The notes under the pieces: generated by a model
Database searches by the model: none
What the model saw: the letters and a program-made list of their open reading frames with translations, nothing else
What the model was told of the DNA's origin: nothing
Position numbers and translations under genes: made by a program
Origin: Peterkaempfera sp044755465
Lineage (GTDB): Bacteria; Actinomycetota; Actinomycetes; Streptomycetales; Streptomycetaceae
Direction: 5' to 3'
Assembly (NCBI RefSeq): GCF_044755465.1
Contig: NZ_JBIVRB010000012.1
Coordinates: 62,001 to 126,000, forward strand
DNA length: 64,000 nucleotides
In this document: positions 17,832 to 26,414 of the stretch, piece after piece
How the letters are laid out: the number at the start of each line of letters is the position of its first letter
Position numbering within the stretch: position 1 is the first letter of the stretch

Positions 17832-18509
17832 TCAGTGGATGATGGGGAAATTGTTGAGCTGCCGGAGGGTCCAGCTCTGGTTCCCCGTGTTCCACTCGTT
17901 GTCCTTGGAGATGCAGTCCCACTGTTGCAAGGGGGCCTGCTCGCCGGGCGTGCCGGACGGAGCCGCCGCGTCCAGGCACCTACCGGTGGCCCGGTTCTTC
18001 AGGAGCATGGTCGTGGCGAAGCACTGTCCCGTACAGCTCGGCTGCGCCCAGGCGGTGGTCCATTCGGCCGGGGCGTAGCCGGCGTCGCAGTACGGGTACT
18101 GGATGACGCGAGTGCCGTTCTCGTAGTACCCCGAGCGCCAGTCGAGCATGAGGCATTGGCCGGAGTGCCGGGCCTTGATCCGGAAGTACCCGTTTCCGCT
18201 GTCGAGCAGCTCGTACTCCTGGGAGGCGCTGGTGTTGTCCGGCCACAGGAAGACGCCGGTGTACGGGTCAGTCGACGCCCACATGACGTCGGCGCGCAGC
18301 TGAGTCCGGGAGTTCACGAGCTCGTAGCGGGTGGGTTCCGCTGCCTGAGCGGGCGTGGGGGCGAGCGCCGCGAAGATGGCGAACACCAGGGCCGCTGCCA
18401 GGGCCGCCGGAGTGAGACGAGAACGTCGGCGCCCGGCCGGCATCGGCAGTGCGGCCGATGCTGTGGCCTTGCCGGGATGGTCGGGCCGTGGGGCGAGGGG
18501 TATCCACAT
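17832..18509 (-). CDS. Secreted ricin-type (beta-trefoil) lectin-domain protein
   Basis: A 225-residue exported protein. The start at 18509 has a good ribosome-binding site (GGAGGAAG, about 5 bases before ATG). The signal peptide has a basic region (RRRSRLTP), a hydrophobic core (AALAAALVFAIFAALA) and a cleavage site near PAQA-A. The mature part, about 168 residues, has beta-trefoil features: YELVNSRTQL, GNGYFRIKARHSGQCLMLDW, RATGRCLDAA and LQQWDCISKDN. Such domains bind sugars; no enzymatic domain is attached, so it may act alone or as a surface lectin. It is divergent from the SARP gene and shares its 312-bp upstream region. Confidence 0.8.
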   Translation of the reverse strand: MWIPLAPRPDHPGKATASAALPMPAGRRRSRLTPAALAAALVFAIFAALAPTPAQAAEPTRYELVNSRTQLRADVMWASTDPYTGVFLWPDNTSASQEYELLDSGNGYFRIKARHSGQCLMLDWRSGYYENGTRVIQYPYCDAGYAPAEWTTAWAQPSCTGQCFATTMLLKNRATGRCLDAAAPSGTPGEQAPLQQWDCISKDNEWNTGNQSWTLRQLNNFPIIH

Positions 18510-18740
18510 GGTGACTTCCTCCGTGAGTTTCGAGTAACCGGCGTTCGTCGTCGCCGGTTCGACGGAGCGGGACGGAACGGAGCGGGAGCGACCTCGTCCC
18601 CCGGTGTCGCCGCGGCCTCCTCCCGTCGGACGCCGTTCGGATCCGGTCGCGGTGGCCCGGCGGCAAAGCGTCTCCGTGGCCGTATGGGCCGAGCCGGTCG
18701 GCTCGGTAGTCCCCACCCTGGCGTCGCGGCCTGTGCACCG

Positions 18741-18769
18741 ACCTTGCGGGGACCTTGCGGGCCCGCAAG
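18741..18769 (+). promoter_or_regulatory. SARP-type direct repeat and overlapping palindrome
   Basis: Two identical heptamers ACCTTGC at 18741-18747 and 18752-18758 are separated by exactly 4 bases, the 11-bp periodicity of SARP operators. A perfect 16-bp palindrome (CTTGCGGGCCCGCAAG, 18754-18769) overlaps the second heptamer. The site lies 53 bases before the SARP start and in the 312-bp gap (18510-18821) shared with the lectin gene. Nothing else was recognised in that gap. Confidence 0.55.
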
Positions 18770-18821
18770 CATGGGTGGTGGGGACGTCTTGCATGTGCTG
18801 TGGATCACATGGGGGGAACGT

Positions 18822-20450
18822 GTGGACTTCCGGCTGTTAGGCGAGATCGAGGTGTGGTCGGCGGGCCGGCCACTCGACGTGGGGACGCCGCGGCAGCAGG
18901 TGGTGCTGGCCGCGCTGGTCGTCGACGCCCGAAGACCGATCGCGATGGAGGCACTCATCGACCGGGTCTGGGGCCACGACTTACCCGCCAACCCCCGGCC
19001 TGTGCTGTACGCGCACCTGAGCAGAATCCGAGGGCTGCTGAGACAGACGGCCGCCCCCGGGAGCGGGACGGCGGCGCGGCTGGAGCGCCGGCACGCCGGC
19101 TACGTGCTGGACGTCGACCCTGAACTGGTGGATCTTCACCGGTTCCGTCGACTGGTCGAGCAGGGTAATGACCGGCAGTGTGACGACGAGGCTCGGGCCG
19201 CGACGCTCGCCGAGGCTCTGGGCCTGTGGCGGGGAGAGCCCCTGGCCGGTCTCTCCGGCGAATGGGCCGCGCAGGTCCGGGCGAGCTGGCATCAGCGGCG
19301 GTTGGACGCGGTGGTGCGGTGGGCGCAGGCGGAGTTCCGGCTCGGCCGTCCCGCTGCGGTGATCTCCGCCGTGCCCGATCTCACCGCCGAGTATCCGCTG
19401 GCCGAGCCCCTGGAATGCGTGCTGATCCAGGCGCTGCACGCGGCCGGGCGGGGTGCGGAGGCCCTGGACCGCTACGGCGTCGTCCGGCGACGGCTGGCCG
19501 AAGAGTTGGGCGCCGACCCTGGTAAGGAGCTCCGGACCCTGTACCAGACCGTCCTGAGCGGGGGTCCGCCCCCGCCAGGAGAGGCCGGCGCGGCGCGGCG
19601 CACCGTCAGGCCGGGTCCTCTCCGATCGCGGGCCGCGGTCCCGCCTCCCGTGGTGACCCACCGCCGGGCCGATCCGGTTTCGGTGGGCGGCGGTGCGTCC
19701 CTCGGTGTGCCGTCCGGTGTCGGTGCCCAGGCGTCGGCCCGCGCCGCCGCTCCCCGTCCCGGTTCCACGGGGGCACCGTCGTTGCCCGAGGTGCCGCTCG
19801 GGCACGTCGATGCCGCCGCCACCGACACGCCGTCGAGTCGGCAGTGGGTGAGGGCGACCCGCCGACGCGCTTTGCTGGCCGTCCTGGTCGCGGTGGTCCT
19901 GCCCTCGGCGACGGGGTTGGCGCACGTCCTCCGGCGGGACGTGGGTGACCGGGACGAGAGTGACGGCCCACCGGCGGCGTCGGTCGAATGCGCGCGGGAA
20001 CTCTTCGCCGCCGCCGAGGCCTTGGACCAGGAGGGGAAGGTACGTGACGCGCGGGCGACCGTCGTGGACGCGGTGCGGCTGTGGGACGAGCTCATCGGGC
20101 TGGACCCGGACCGCAATGCGCCGCCTCTCGCCCCCGCCGTCCTGCGGGCGCTGGGCAGGGCCGGTGTGGACTTCAGTGTCTCCCGGCCCGCGCTGCTCAG
20201 CTGGCTCGGCAATCCGGTCTACACGCCCTATCCGGCGATCTCCCAGGTGATCCTGCTGCGGGGATGGCGGTTCACGGCACCGGTCTTCCTGGACGCCGTC
20301 GTCTGGAACTACGAGCACACGCCCGAGGTCACCTCTCCCCGCAGCGTTGCCGACGTGCTCACCGATGTCCTGAAGGCGGCCGTCCTGGAGCACACCAGAA
20401 CGCGCCACGGCACGCAGGTGACGGAGTTCGATCAACTCCTCAAGCCCTGA
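18822..20450 (+). CDS. SARP-family regulator with a membrane segment
   Basis: A 542-residue protein. Residues 1-95 are an OmpR-type winged helix (FRLLGEIEVWSAGRPLDVGTPRQQ, ALIDRVWG, LYAHLSRIRGLL). Residues 100-245 form the bacterial transcriptional activation domain (LHRFRRLVEQG, ALGLWRGEPLAGL, PLAEPLECVLIQALHAAGRGAEALDRY). After a disordered Pro/Ala/Gly-rich linker comes a hydrophobic segment at about 350-366 (ALLAVLVAVVLPSATGLAHVL) preceded by RRR. About 175 residues follow. There is no NB-ARC ATPase as in AfsR. The frame extends far upstream, but the GTG at 18822 after GGGGGGAAC fits the conserved N-terminus. A membrane-tethered regulator is inferred. Confidence 0.85.
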   Translation: MDFRLLGEIEVWSAGRPLDVGTPRQQVVLAALVVDARRPIAMEALIDRVWGHDLPANPRPVLYAHLSRIRGLLRQTAAPGSGTAARLERRHAGYVLDVDPELVDLHRFRRLVEQGNDRQCDDEARAATLAEALGLWRGEPLAGLSGEWAAQVRASWHQRRLDAVVRWAQAEFRLGRPAAVISAVPDLTAEYPLAEPLECVLIQALHAAGRGAEALDRYGVVRRRLAEELGADPGKELRTLYQTVLSGGPPPPGEAGAARRTVRPGPLRSRAAVPPPVVTHRRADPVSVGGGASLGVPSGVGAQASARAAAPRPGSTGAPSLPEVPLGHVDAAATDTPSSRQWVRATRRRALLAVLVAVVLPSATGLAHVLRRDVGDRDESDGPPAASVECARELFAAAEALDQEGKVRDARATVVDAVRLWDELIGLDPDRNAPPLAPAVLRALGRAGVDFSVSRPALLSWLGNPVYTPYPAISQVILLRGWRFTAPVFLDAVVWNYEHTPEVTSPRSVADVLTDVLKAAVLEHTRTRHGTQVTEFDQLLKP

Positions 20451-20496
20451 GTACGCAGGCGCTCGCACCCGAAGCCCGCTCGGCACCCGACTCCGA

Positions 20497-20840
20497 TCAC
20501 CTGGGGCAGCCGGGGCGGATCGACGGCACGGCGTCGGCCGCCACCGGCCGCCTCCTTCGTTCTCGTACCGCAGGTGGTAGGCGTTGCTCCCAGGCGTCGA
20601 AGACCGGCAGCGGGGTGGTGTCGGTTCCCAGGCAAGCACACCCCAGCCGGAGCCCTGTACGGAGATGGTGGCGGTGGTCAGCTGCTTCTTGAACGCCTCG
20701 GCGCCGCCGGGATACCGGTCGATCGCGGCAGCCAGGTGCCGCCGGAGTGGTCGCCGCCGGGTGAAGAAGCGCAACGTCGTCGAGCGGGCGGTCAACCGCC
20801 CCGAAGGACCACCGGGCCGTGGCCACCCGCTACGACACAT
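20497..20840 (-). pseudogene. Fe/Mn superoxide dismutase relic
   Basis: Pieces of a bacterial Fe/Mn SOD appear in successive frames: LAAAIDRYPGGAEAFKKQL, TISVQGSGWGVLAWE, GTDTTPLPVFDAWEQ (with the metal-ligand Asp and the DxWEH motif, His lost) and AYHLRYENE. The N-terminal metal-binding HH region is not recognisable, and frame slips separate the blocks. The gene is dead. It lies convergent with the SARP gene. Confidence 0.7.
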
Positions 20841-20934
20841 CACGTCTGCGCCGACCTCGGAACCGTCGTAGTCGCAGCCCTGACCATCTGGCTCCGCACC
20901 TGATCCAGGAGACAGGACCTGAGCCGCACCCGGG

Positions 20935-21819
20935 TCAGGATGTCCGGGCGTCTGCGGCGGGCTTGAGTACTTCCCTGCACCAGGTTCGGAAGTCTGTCGG
21001 TGTCGGCTTGGCGGTCGCCCAGTCCGCGTCGTAGATGCCGTGGTCCTGGGCGGTGAACGCCTCGGTCAGGTCCTTGACCGTCTGATCGCGGGCGCCCTGG
21101 GAGCGGAGCAGCGAGGCGTAGTCGTCGATGCTCATGCGGCGGTAGGTGACCGGACGCCCGAGTTCCTGACTGATCACCTCGGCCATGCCGTCGGGGGTCA
21201 GCCGGTCGGGGCCGAAGACGGGGAGGTTCTCCTGCCCGGCCCAGGACAGATCGGTGAGGAGGTCGGCGGCGGTGCCGGCGATGTCCCGCGTTGCGATCGA
21301 CGCCAGCGGCAGGTCACCTGCACAGGTCAGGAAGAACGCGCCCTGGCCGACGATGGCATCGAGCTGACGCAGGAGGTTCTCCATGTAGAAGGGCATGGAC
21401 AGCGCCCGGTACGCCGCACCGGACCTGCTGAGTTCGGCGTCCATCGCGAAGGCCGCCGAGAGGACGCCGGCCGGGGTCGGCCAGCCGTGCCCGGCGCTGG
21501 AGACCCCGACGACGTGGCCGACATCGTGCCGGGCGATGGCGGCGGCGCCTACCCGGGCGAAACGGAGGTAGTGCGCCTCGGCGCTCGGTGCCTGCGGGTT
21601 CGGCGGGACGAGCCAGAACAGCGCTTCGGCGCCGGGCAGCGCCTTGTCGAGCACGGCCGGATCGTCGTGGGAGCCGCTGACGGTCTCGACCTGCTCGCGG
21701 ACCGAGCCGTCCAGACGCGAGGCGTCCCGAACGATGACCCGGACCTCCTGGTCCTGGTCGAGCAGCCGGCGGATCAGTCGGCTGCCGATCTGCCCTGTCG
21801 GTGTGGTGACGACGATCAT
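20935..21819 (-). CDS. NmrA-family NAD(P)-binding protein
   Basis: A 294-residue atypical short-chain dehydrogenase. The N-terminal nucleotide-binding motif is VVTTPTGQIGSRLIRRLLDQ (TGxxGxx), followed by EALFWLVPPNPQ, HVVGVSSAGHGW and MPFYMENLLRQLDAI, as in NmrA-like and QOR2-like redox sensors or quinone reductases. The usual catalytic Tyr-x-x-x-Lys is not conserved, so a sensor or reductase role cannot be separated. It is divergent from a TetR gene across a 76-bp gap holding a CGGAA-N12-TTCCG palindrome, so the TetR protein probably controls it. Confidence 0.82.
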   Translation of the reverse strand: MIVVTTPTGQIGSRLIRRLLDQDQEVRVIVRDASRLDGSVREQVETVSGSHDDPAVLDKALPGAEALFWLVPPNPQAPSAEAHYLRFARVGAAAIARHDVGHVVGVSSAGHGWPTPAGVLSAAFAMDAELSRSGAAYRALSMPFYMENLLRQLDAIVGQGAFFLTCAGDLPLASIATRDIAGTAADLLTDLSWAGQENLPVFGPDRLTPDGMAEVISQELGRPVTYRRMSIDDYASLLRSQGARDQTVKDLTEAFTAQDHGIYDADWATAKPTPTDFRTWCREVLKPAADARTS

Positions 21820-21834
21820 CGCATCTCCTCTATA

Positions 21835-21856
21835 CGGAACATGAACTCCGATTCCG
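21835..21856. promoter_or_regulatory. Probable TetR operator, CGGAA-N12-TTCCG
   Basis: An inverted repeat (CGGAA at 21835-21839, TTCCG at 21852-21856) flanked by TATA-like bases sits in the short intergenic gap between the divergent NmrA and TetR genes, the usual place for a local TetR operator. Confidence 0.5.
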
Positions 21857-21895
21857 AATATAGCGGCGGCTTCCGCACGCCGTCAACTAGAGTGG

Positions 21896-22501
21896 GTGGC
21901 TGTGACCGCTTCCGAACGCCCGCTGCGCGCCGACGCCCGGCGCAACCGCGAGTCCGTCCTCGATGCCGCCGGCGAACTCTTCGCCCAGCGCGGCGACGCC
22001 GTGCAGATGGACGAGATCGCCGAGCGCGCCGGCCTGGGCGTCGGCACCCTCTACCGGCACTTCGCCGACAAGCAGGCGCTACTCGCGGCGATCATCGGCC
22101 GCCGGTTCGAGGCGATGACCGCGCTGGCCCGCGCCGCCGACGAGAACGAGGACCCCTGGACGGCGTTCGAGACGCTGCTCTACGGCTACCTGGAGTCCGC
22201 ACAGGCCGACGCCGCGTTCCGCTTCGCGCTCCTCGGCCCGGCAGATCCGCGCTGGAATGACATCGCCGCCGAGAAGACGGACTTCTCGGCGATCACCGAA
22301 CGCATCGTGCGGCGCGCCGTCGACGCCGGCCGCCTCCGTGAGGACTTTCACGCCCATGACTTCGCCCTCATCACCCGTGGCGCCATGGCGAACATGACCG
22401 GTGCCGCTGACTGGCGCAGGCACGTCGCGCTCTTGCTCGAAGGTGTCAGCCGCCGCGAACGGATCATGCCCGCAGACGCGGGGCCGACATCACCGTCGTG
22501 A
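21896..22501 (+). CDS. TetR/AcrR-family repressor
   Basis: A 201-residue protein with the classic N-terminal DNA-binding domain: ARRNRESVLDAAGELFAQRGDAVQMDEIAERAGLGVGTLYRHFADKQALLAAI (helix-turn-helix around residues 35-60). The C-terminal ligand-binding domain begins WTAFETLLYGYLESAQ. It starts at GTG. The gene is divergent from the NmrA gene and is followed after 165 bases by the convergent MFS exporter gene. Repression of one or both neighbours and release by a small molecule is inferred from position. Confidence 0.88.
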   Translation: MAVTASERPLRADARRNRESVLDAAGELFAQRGDAVQMDEIAERAGLGVGTLYRHFADKQALLAAIIGRRFEAMTALARAADENEDPWTAFETLLYGYLESAQADAAFRFALLGPADPRWNDIAAEKTDFSAITERIVRRAVDAGRLREDFHAHDFALITRGAMANMTGAADWRRHVALLLEGVSRRERIMPADAGPTSPS

Positions 22502-22666
22502 TCAGCAGCACCCCGGGACGGGGATGAAACCTGGACCTCTGCGGTCTGGTGGACGACGGGGTCCGGCAAGCCTTGGCAGCGGTCGTGCGGTGGACGGCAT
22601 CGCCCGGACATCCCCCGGACGTCCCCCGACGGACGGAATAGCGGGCGGTCCGCCGCTGTTGACCCG

Positions 22667-24187
22667 TCACCTGCCGCAGAACGCCTGCGGTCGGCCGGCC
22701 GGGGCCTGCGGTGGGCGTGCCGGCGGCTCGCGGGTGGCATGTCGGGTGGCAAGTCGGGTGGCGCTCGGGTGGGGGAGAGGATCGCCGGTGAGGTACGAGG
22801 TGCTCGGTCGGCCGGGCAGCGCGAGGCCGACCACCACGATCACCGCGGTGATCGCCAGCTCCCACCAGAATGTGGTGGAGTAGGCGTTCCGCACGGACTG
22901 GCCGTTCGCGACCCCGCGCTGGATGAGCAGGGCCACCAGGGCCACGCCGAAGGACCCGCCGACCTGGTTCAGCGACAGCATCGTGCTGGTCGCACCAGAG
23001 GTCTTCTCCAGCGGCACGGTGCGGTAGAGCGAGGCCAGCGTCGGCGCGCCGACGCAGCCCAGGCCGAGGCCGGCGACGACCGCGTACAGGCCGAGCAGCA
23101 CCTGGCTGGTGGAGGCGTCGGAGAGTGCGTTGCCGAGGATGCCGAGCACCACCAGGGCGGCACCGAGCGGTACGAGCAGGTTGGCGCCGGTCCTGTCGCT
23201 CAGCCGGCCCGCCAGCGGCATGCCGAGGAAGGTGCCGACGCCGAACGGCGCCAGCAGCAGACCGCCGGCCGTCAGGCTCTGGCCGTGCACCTGCTGCTGG
23301 TAGAGCGGCAGCAGCACGTAGAGCGAGAAGACCGCGGCGCCGGTGAGGGCCATCGCGATCACGGCGGCGGTGAAGCCACGGCCGGCGAGCAGCCGGACGT
23401 CGATGAGCGGCCGGCGGCGGGTGGTGAGCGCGTGCACCACGAACCCGGCGACCAAGGCCGCGCCGACGAGCAGCGAGACGATCACCGTGGTGGAGCCGAA
23501 GCCCTGGTGCGCGCTCTGCGACAGGCCGTAGACGAGGACCGCGAAGCCGGGGCTGAGCAGCAGGGTGCCGAGCACGTCGAACGTGGCGCGGTCGCCCGTG
23601 GCCGGGGCGTCGGCGGGCACCACCGTCAGCGAGAACACCAGCGCCGCCAGCACGATCGGCACATTCACCAGGAACAGCCAGCTCCAGTGCAGGTTGTCCG
23701 CGATGACGCCGCCGAGGATCGGTCCGATCACCGGACCCAGCGTCATCGGCAAAGCCAGCAGGCCCATCACCCGGCCCAGCCGGGCGGGCCCCGTGGCGCG
23801 CGCGGTGAGCGTCATCATCACCGGCTCGATGATGCCGGCGGCCACACCCTGAAGGATGCGGAAGACGATCAGCGAACCGATGTCCCAGGACAGCGCCGAG
23901 CCGATCGCGGTGAGGGTGTAGATCACCAGGCCGAACAGCCAGACCCGCTTGCCGCCGAAGCGGTCCACGGCCCAGCCGGTCACCGGGATGGTGGCGGCCA
24001 CCGCCAGCAGATAGCCGGTGATGACCCACTCGGCGGTGGTCAGCGTGGTGTCGAAGCTCTGGGCCAGGGGTCCGAGTCCGACGCCGACGATGGTCGCGTT
24101 GAGTGTCGCGGTGACGGACGCCAGCGCCATGACGATGATCAGCTTCACCAGGGGGCCGTCGAGCCGGTCCTCGGCTGATTGACTCAT
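22667..24187 (-). CDS. DHA2-type MFS multidrug exporter
   Basis: A 506-residue transporter, the normal size for 14-helix DHA2 pumps. I start at the ATG at 24187 (MSQSAEDRLDGPLVKLIIVMAL); the frame is open upstream but less plausible. Motif A appears as GWAVDRFGGKRVWLFGL; motif C-like GPVIGPILGGVIADNLHW is diagnostic of drug/proton antiporters. Further helices include AVFSLYVLLPLYQQ and VVAGLGLGCVGAP. The last 45 residues after LPGRPSTSYL are polar and Pro/Arg-rich, probably a cytosolic tail. It probably exports a toxic compound, with the nearby TetR protein as a candidate regulator. Confidence 0.9.
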   Translation of the reverse strand: MSQSAEDRLDGPLVKLIIVMALASVTATLNATIVGVGLGPLAQSFDTTLTTAEWVITGYLLAVAATIPVTGWAVDRFGGKRVWLFGLVIYTLTAIGSALSWDIGSLIVFRILQGVAAGIIEPVMMTLTARATGPARLGRVMGLLALPMTLGPVIGPILGGVIADNLHWSWLFLVNVPIVLAALVFSLTVVPADAPATGDRATFDVLGTLLLSPGFAVLVYGLSQSAHQGFGSTTVIVSLLVGAALVAGFVVHALTTRRRPLIDVRLLAGRGFTAAVIAMALTGAAVFSLYVLLPLYQQQVHGQSLTAGGLLLAPFGVGTFLGMPLAGRLSDRTGANLLVPLGAALVVLGILGNALSDASTSQVLLGLYAVVAGLGLGCVGAPTLASLYRTVPLEKTSGATSTMLSLNQVGGSFGVALVALLIQRGVANGQSVRNAYSTTFWWELAITAVIVVVGLALPGRPSTSYLTGDPLPHPSATRLATRHATREPPARPPQAPAGRPQAFCGR

Positions 24188-24840
24188 TTCAGTCCTTCGG
24201 GCAGCAGGGAAGGGAATTGGGGGGAATGGGCGCGGTCGTCGCAGCCCACGCCTGCCGAATGCGACGAGCGGTCGCAGCGGCGTACCGAAAGAGCGTATGA
24301 ACAATTCCCGGTCCAAGGCCATCGGTCCTTAGGAATGCTTAAGGCCGCCGACCCGAATATCGGGTCGGCGGCCTTTACCGAATCCCTGACGGATAGTCAG
24401 GCGCCCCGTGACCTGCGGGTTCTCCTGAGGGGGGCCCGGCCCGGAGGGTTTTCCGGGGGCTTTAGGTCGAGTGCGGTGCGGTGGAGTCCGGGCGTTCGAC
24501 ACCCTCGTTGGCGAGGACGTCTGAAGCCGGAGCAGCCTGGACGGATCGAGTCCGGAGACGGCGGGTCGGAGGGCCGGCGACCCGCACAGCGGAGAGGCGT
24601 GTTCTCCGATCGGGTCTGGAGCAGTAATGGAGGCCGCACGCGAATGCGAGGAACCCACTGCGGCATCACGTGCAATCCGCCTACGTCACATGCCCTCCAG
24701 GGGTCCGTGGTGGGGGAAACCCGACCATCAGGTCTCGACCTGGCCGTCATGACGCGGCCCACCGACCGGGCTGCAATGGATGAGTGCTTACTCATCAGGC
24801 CCACGAGGCGGGGAAGCGCGGGTGGCTGTGGTGCGCCGGC
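24188..24840. other. 650-bp stretch without a recognisable gene
   Basis: Lies upstream of the exporter gene. Short open frames here show no domain resemblance. It contains a strong hairpin at 24343-24373. The exporter's promoter should be at about 24190-24330. Confidence 0.5.
24343..24373. terminator. Perfect 14-bp stem-loop
   Basis: A perfect inverted repeat (24343-24356 with 24360-24373) with a 3-base ATA loop and a short TTT on the plus-strand side. No intact gene ends nearby, so it probably terminated a gene now deleted. Confidence 0.55.
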
Positions 24841-24849
24841 TGGCTCGTG

Positions 24850-25072
24850 TCCGCCGCGTGGTCTCGTGCCGGCGGCGGACCGCCTTGCCGCCGGGCTCGC
24901 CCTGGCCTTCCTGCTGGCCCCGGCCGGTCGATTCGGATACCTCGCGCTGCCGGTCGTCCTGGTGACGTGGTGCCGACTGGTCCGGGGCGCACACCCGGCG
25001 GTCCCGCCCCGAAGTCGCCTCCTGCGGGTCCGCCCGGCCCGCCGCCCGGTCACTGCGGAGAGCGTCCGATGA
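24850..25072 (+). pseudogene. C-terminal remnant of a GT87/DUF2029-like membrane glycosyltransferase
   Basis: The frame ending at 25072 gives RLAAGLALAFLLAPAGRFGYLALPVVLVTWCRLV, resembling the last transmembrane helix region of polyprenyl-mannosyltransferase-like membrane proteins. Nothing upstream supports a full gene. Recognition rests on this one block, so it is tentative. Confidence 0.4.
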
Positions 25073-25202
25073 GCGCCCGCTTCCGGCCTCATCACCGGCA
25101 GCACGGCCGCCGGATCGCCGTCCCGCAGGTTGGCGGCGACCGCCGCAACCACCTCTTCACCGCCCGGTCCTCCCCTGTCCCACCGCTGTGAGGCGACGTC
25201 CC

Positions 25203-25300
25203 ATGGGCACCACGCTGATCGTGACCAATGACTTCCCGCCCCGGCAGGGCGGCATCGAGACCTTCGTCCACGCGATGGCCACCCGCGTCCCGGAACCCCG
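25203..25300 (+). pseudogene. GT4 glycosyltransferase, N-terminal remnant
   Basis: Begins GTTLIVTNDFPPRQGGIETFVHAMATRVPE, the conserved start of PimB-like GT4 mannosyltransferases (NDFPPRxGGI). The match ends after about 30 codons, where the sequence becomes antisense to a response-regulator fragment. It follows the GT87-like relic, so a cell-envelope glycosyltransferase locus may have existed here. Confidence 0.6.
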
Positions 25301-25690
25301 GCGGCTTCCGCACATCGGTGATCACGACGTCCGGCCGGTCGGCGTCCACGGCGCGGGCCGGCTCGTCGGCGTCGCCCACGGCGGCGATCACCTCGTGCCC
25401 CACCCGGGCGAGCAACTCCACAGGCCGGCCCGCAGCAGCACCGCGTCCTCGGCCGGCACTACACGGAGCACGGGACCTCCACACGCAGTCGGGTCGGGCC
25501 GCCGACCGGGCTGGTCACGATGAGCCGGCCCGTCAGGATGGCCAGCCGGTCCGCCAATCCCTGCGGTCCGGCGCCGGTGGAGGGGTCGGCTCCGCCATGC
25601 CCGTTGTCGGTGATGAGCAGGACGAGCATCTCGTCCCTGAGCCGGACGGCGACGGCGACCTCGTCGGCGCCGCTGTGCTTGGAGGCGGGC
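25290..25690 (-). pseudogene. Histidine kinase / response regulator relic
   Basis: On the minus strand a kinase ATPase end (VLLITDNGHGGADPSTGAGPQGLADRLAIL, then GGPTRLRVEVP) runs directly into a receiver-domain start (VPAEDAVLLRAGL, ELLARVGHEVIAAVGDAD, RPDVVITDVRKPPGFRD). The intergenic part and both missing ends are deleted, and the received Asp region is followed by no DNA-binding domain. This was once a kinase-regulator pair. Confidence 0.65.
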
Positions 25691-25698
25691 CGTTGCGG

Positions 25699-26331
25699 TC
25701 ACCCGGCCGTGGCATGGTCGATCGCGGTCTGGACGCGTTCGGCGAACTGCGGTTCGAAGTGCGGCATGAGCAGCAGCATCGAGTGGAGTACGCCTTCGCG
25801 CGCGTCGAGTTCGTGCAGCCGGGTGGGCCCACGGAACGCGACGGTGAAGCTCGTCCAGTTCCAGATGATGATGAAGACGTCCTCGGCCAGGCGGCGCCGG
25901 TCGTCGTGCGGCAGGGCCGTCATCGAGCCCTGCTCGATCAGGGCGTCGATGGCGGTGGTGGTCCAGTCGAGGATCCACGCGGTCAGGCCCCTCAGCCGGG
26001 CGGCGAGCAGCTCGTCGCGCCCGGCGATCTCCACGATGTTGGCGAAGAAGAAGCGGTACCGCCAGACCGTGTCCAGGCCGTGGAGGAAGACCTCGGCCCA
26101 CTGCTGCGGCGTCACCGGTGCCGACAGCGGGGCCATCACCTCGCGGGCGGTGGCATCGATCCGCTCGAACAGGGAGCGGATGATGTGCTCCTTGCTGCGG
26201 AAGTGGTAGTAGAGGTTCCCGGGGCTCATCTCCAGGTGGTCCGCGATGTGATTGGTCGTCACGGCCTGGACGCCCCGGCTGTTGAACAGCTCCAGGCTGC
26301 CATCGAGGATCCGGTCCTTCGTGCCCGCCAT
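25699..26331 (-). CDS. TetR-family repressor of the Rieske operon
   Basis: A 210-residue regulator. The start at 26331 (MAGTKDRILDG) is preceded by AAGGAA and matches the usual TetR N-terminus; the frame is open further upstream. The DNA-binding helix-turn-helix is VTTNHIADHLEMSPGNLYYHFRSKEHIIRSL. The C-terminal domain resembles the TetR_C_33/AcrR-like type (PLSAPVTPQQWAEVFLHGLDTVWRYRFFFANIVEI). It is divergent from the Rieske oxygenase gene, and the 198-bp gap between them holds two tandem TAGAG-N6-CTCxA sites. Autoregulation and control of the oxygenase operon is inferred. Confidence 0.88.
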   Translation of the reverse strand: MAGTKDRILDGSLELFNSRGVQAVTTNHIADHLEMSPGNLYYHFRSKEHIIRSLFERIDATAREVMAPLSAPVTPQQWAEVFLHGLDTVWRYRFFFANIVEIAGRDELLAARLRGLTAWILDWTTTAIDALIEQGSMTALPHDDRRRLAEDVFIIIWNWTSFTVAFRGPTRLHELDAREGVLHSMLLLMPHFEPQFAERVQTAIDHATAG

Positions 26332-26414
26332 GATTCCTTGGCCTCCGCTCCGTCTGCCCGCCGTCGGCGCCCGTGCCGAGGCAAGTGTGTCCAACTCGTT
26401 GACACCGACACCCC

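Noticed and set aside
17571..18821. Upstream extension of the SARP frame by 417 codons
   Set aside because: It overlaps the lectin gene on the opposite strand and lacks conserved sequence; the GTG at 18822 begins the conserved domain and has a ribosome-binding site.
22739..24178. 479-codon plus-strand frame antisense to the MFS exporter
   Set aside because: Shadow frame with Gly/Arg/His-rich composition and no hydrophobic segments or domains.
24329..24658. 109-codon minus-strand frame upstream of the exporter
   Set aside because: Low-complexity Pro/Arg/Ser-rich sequence, overlaps the hairpin, no family resemblance.
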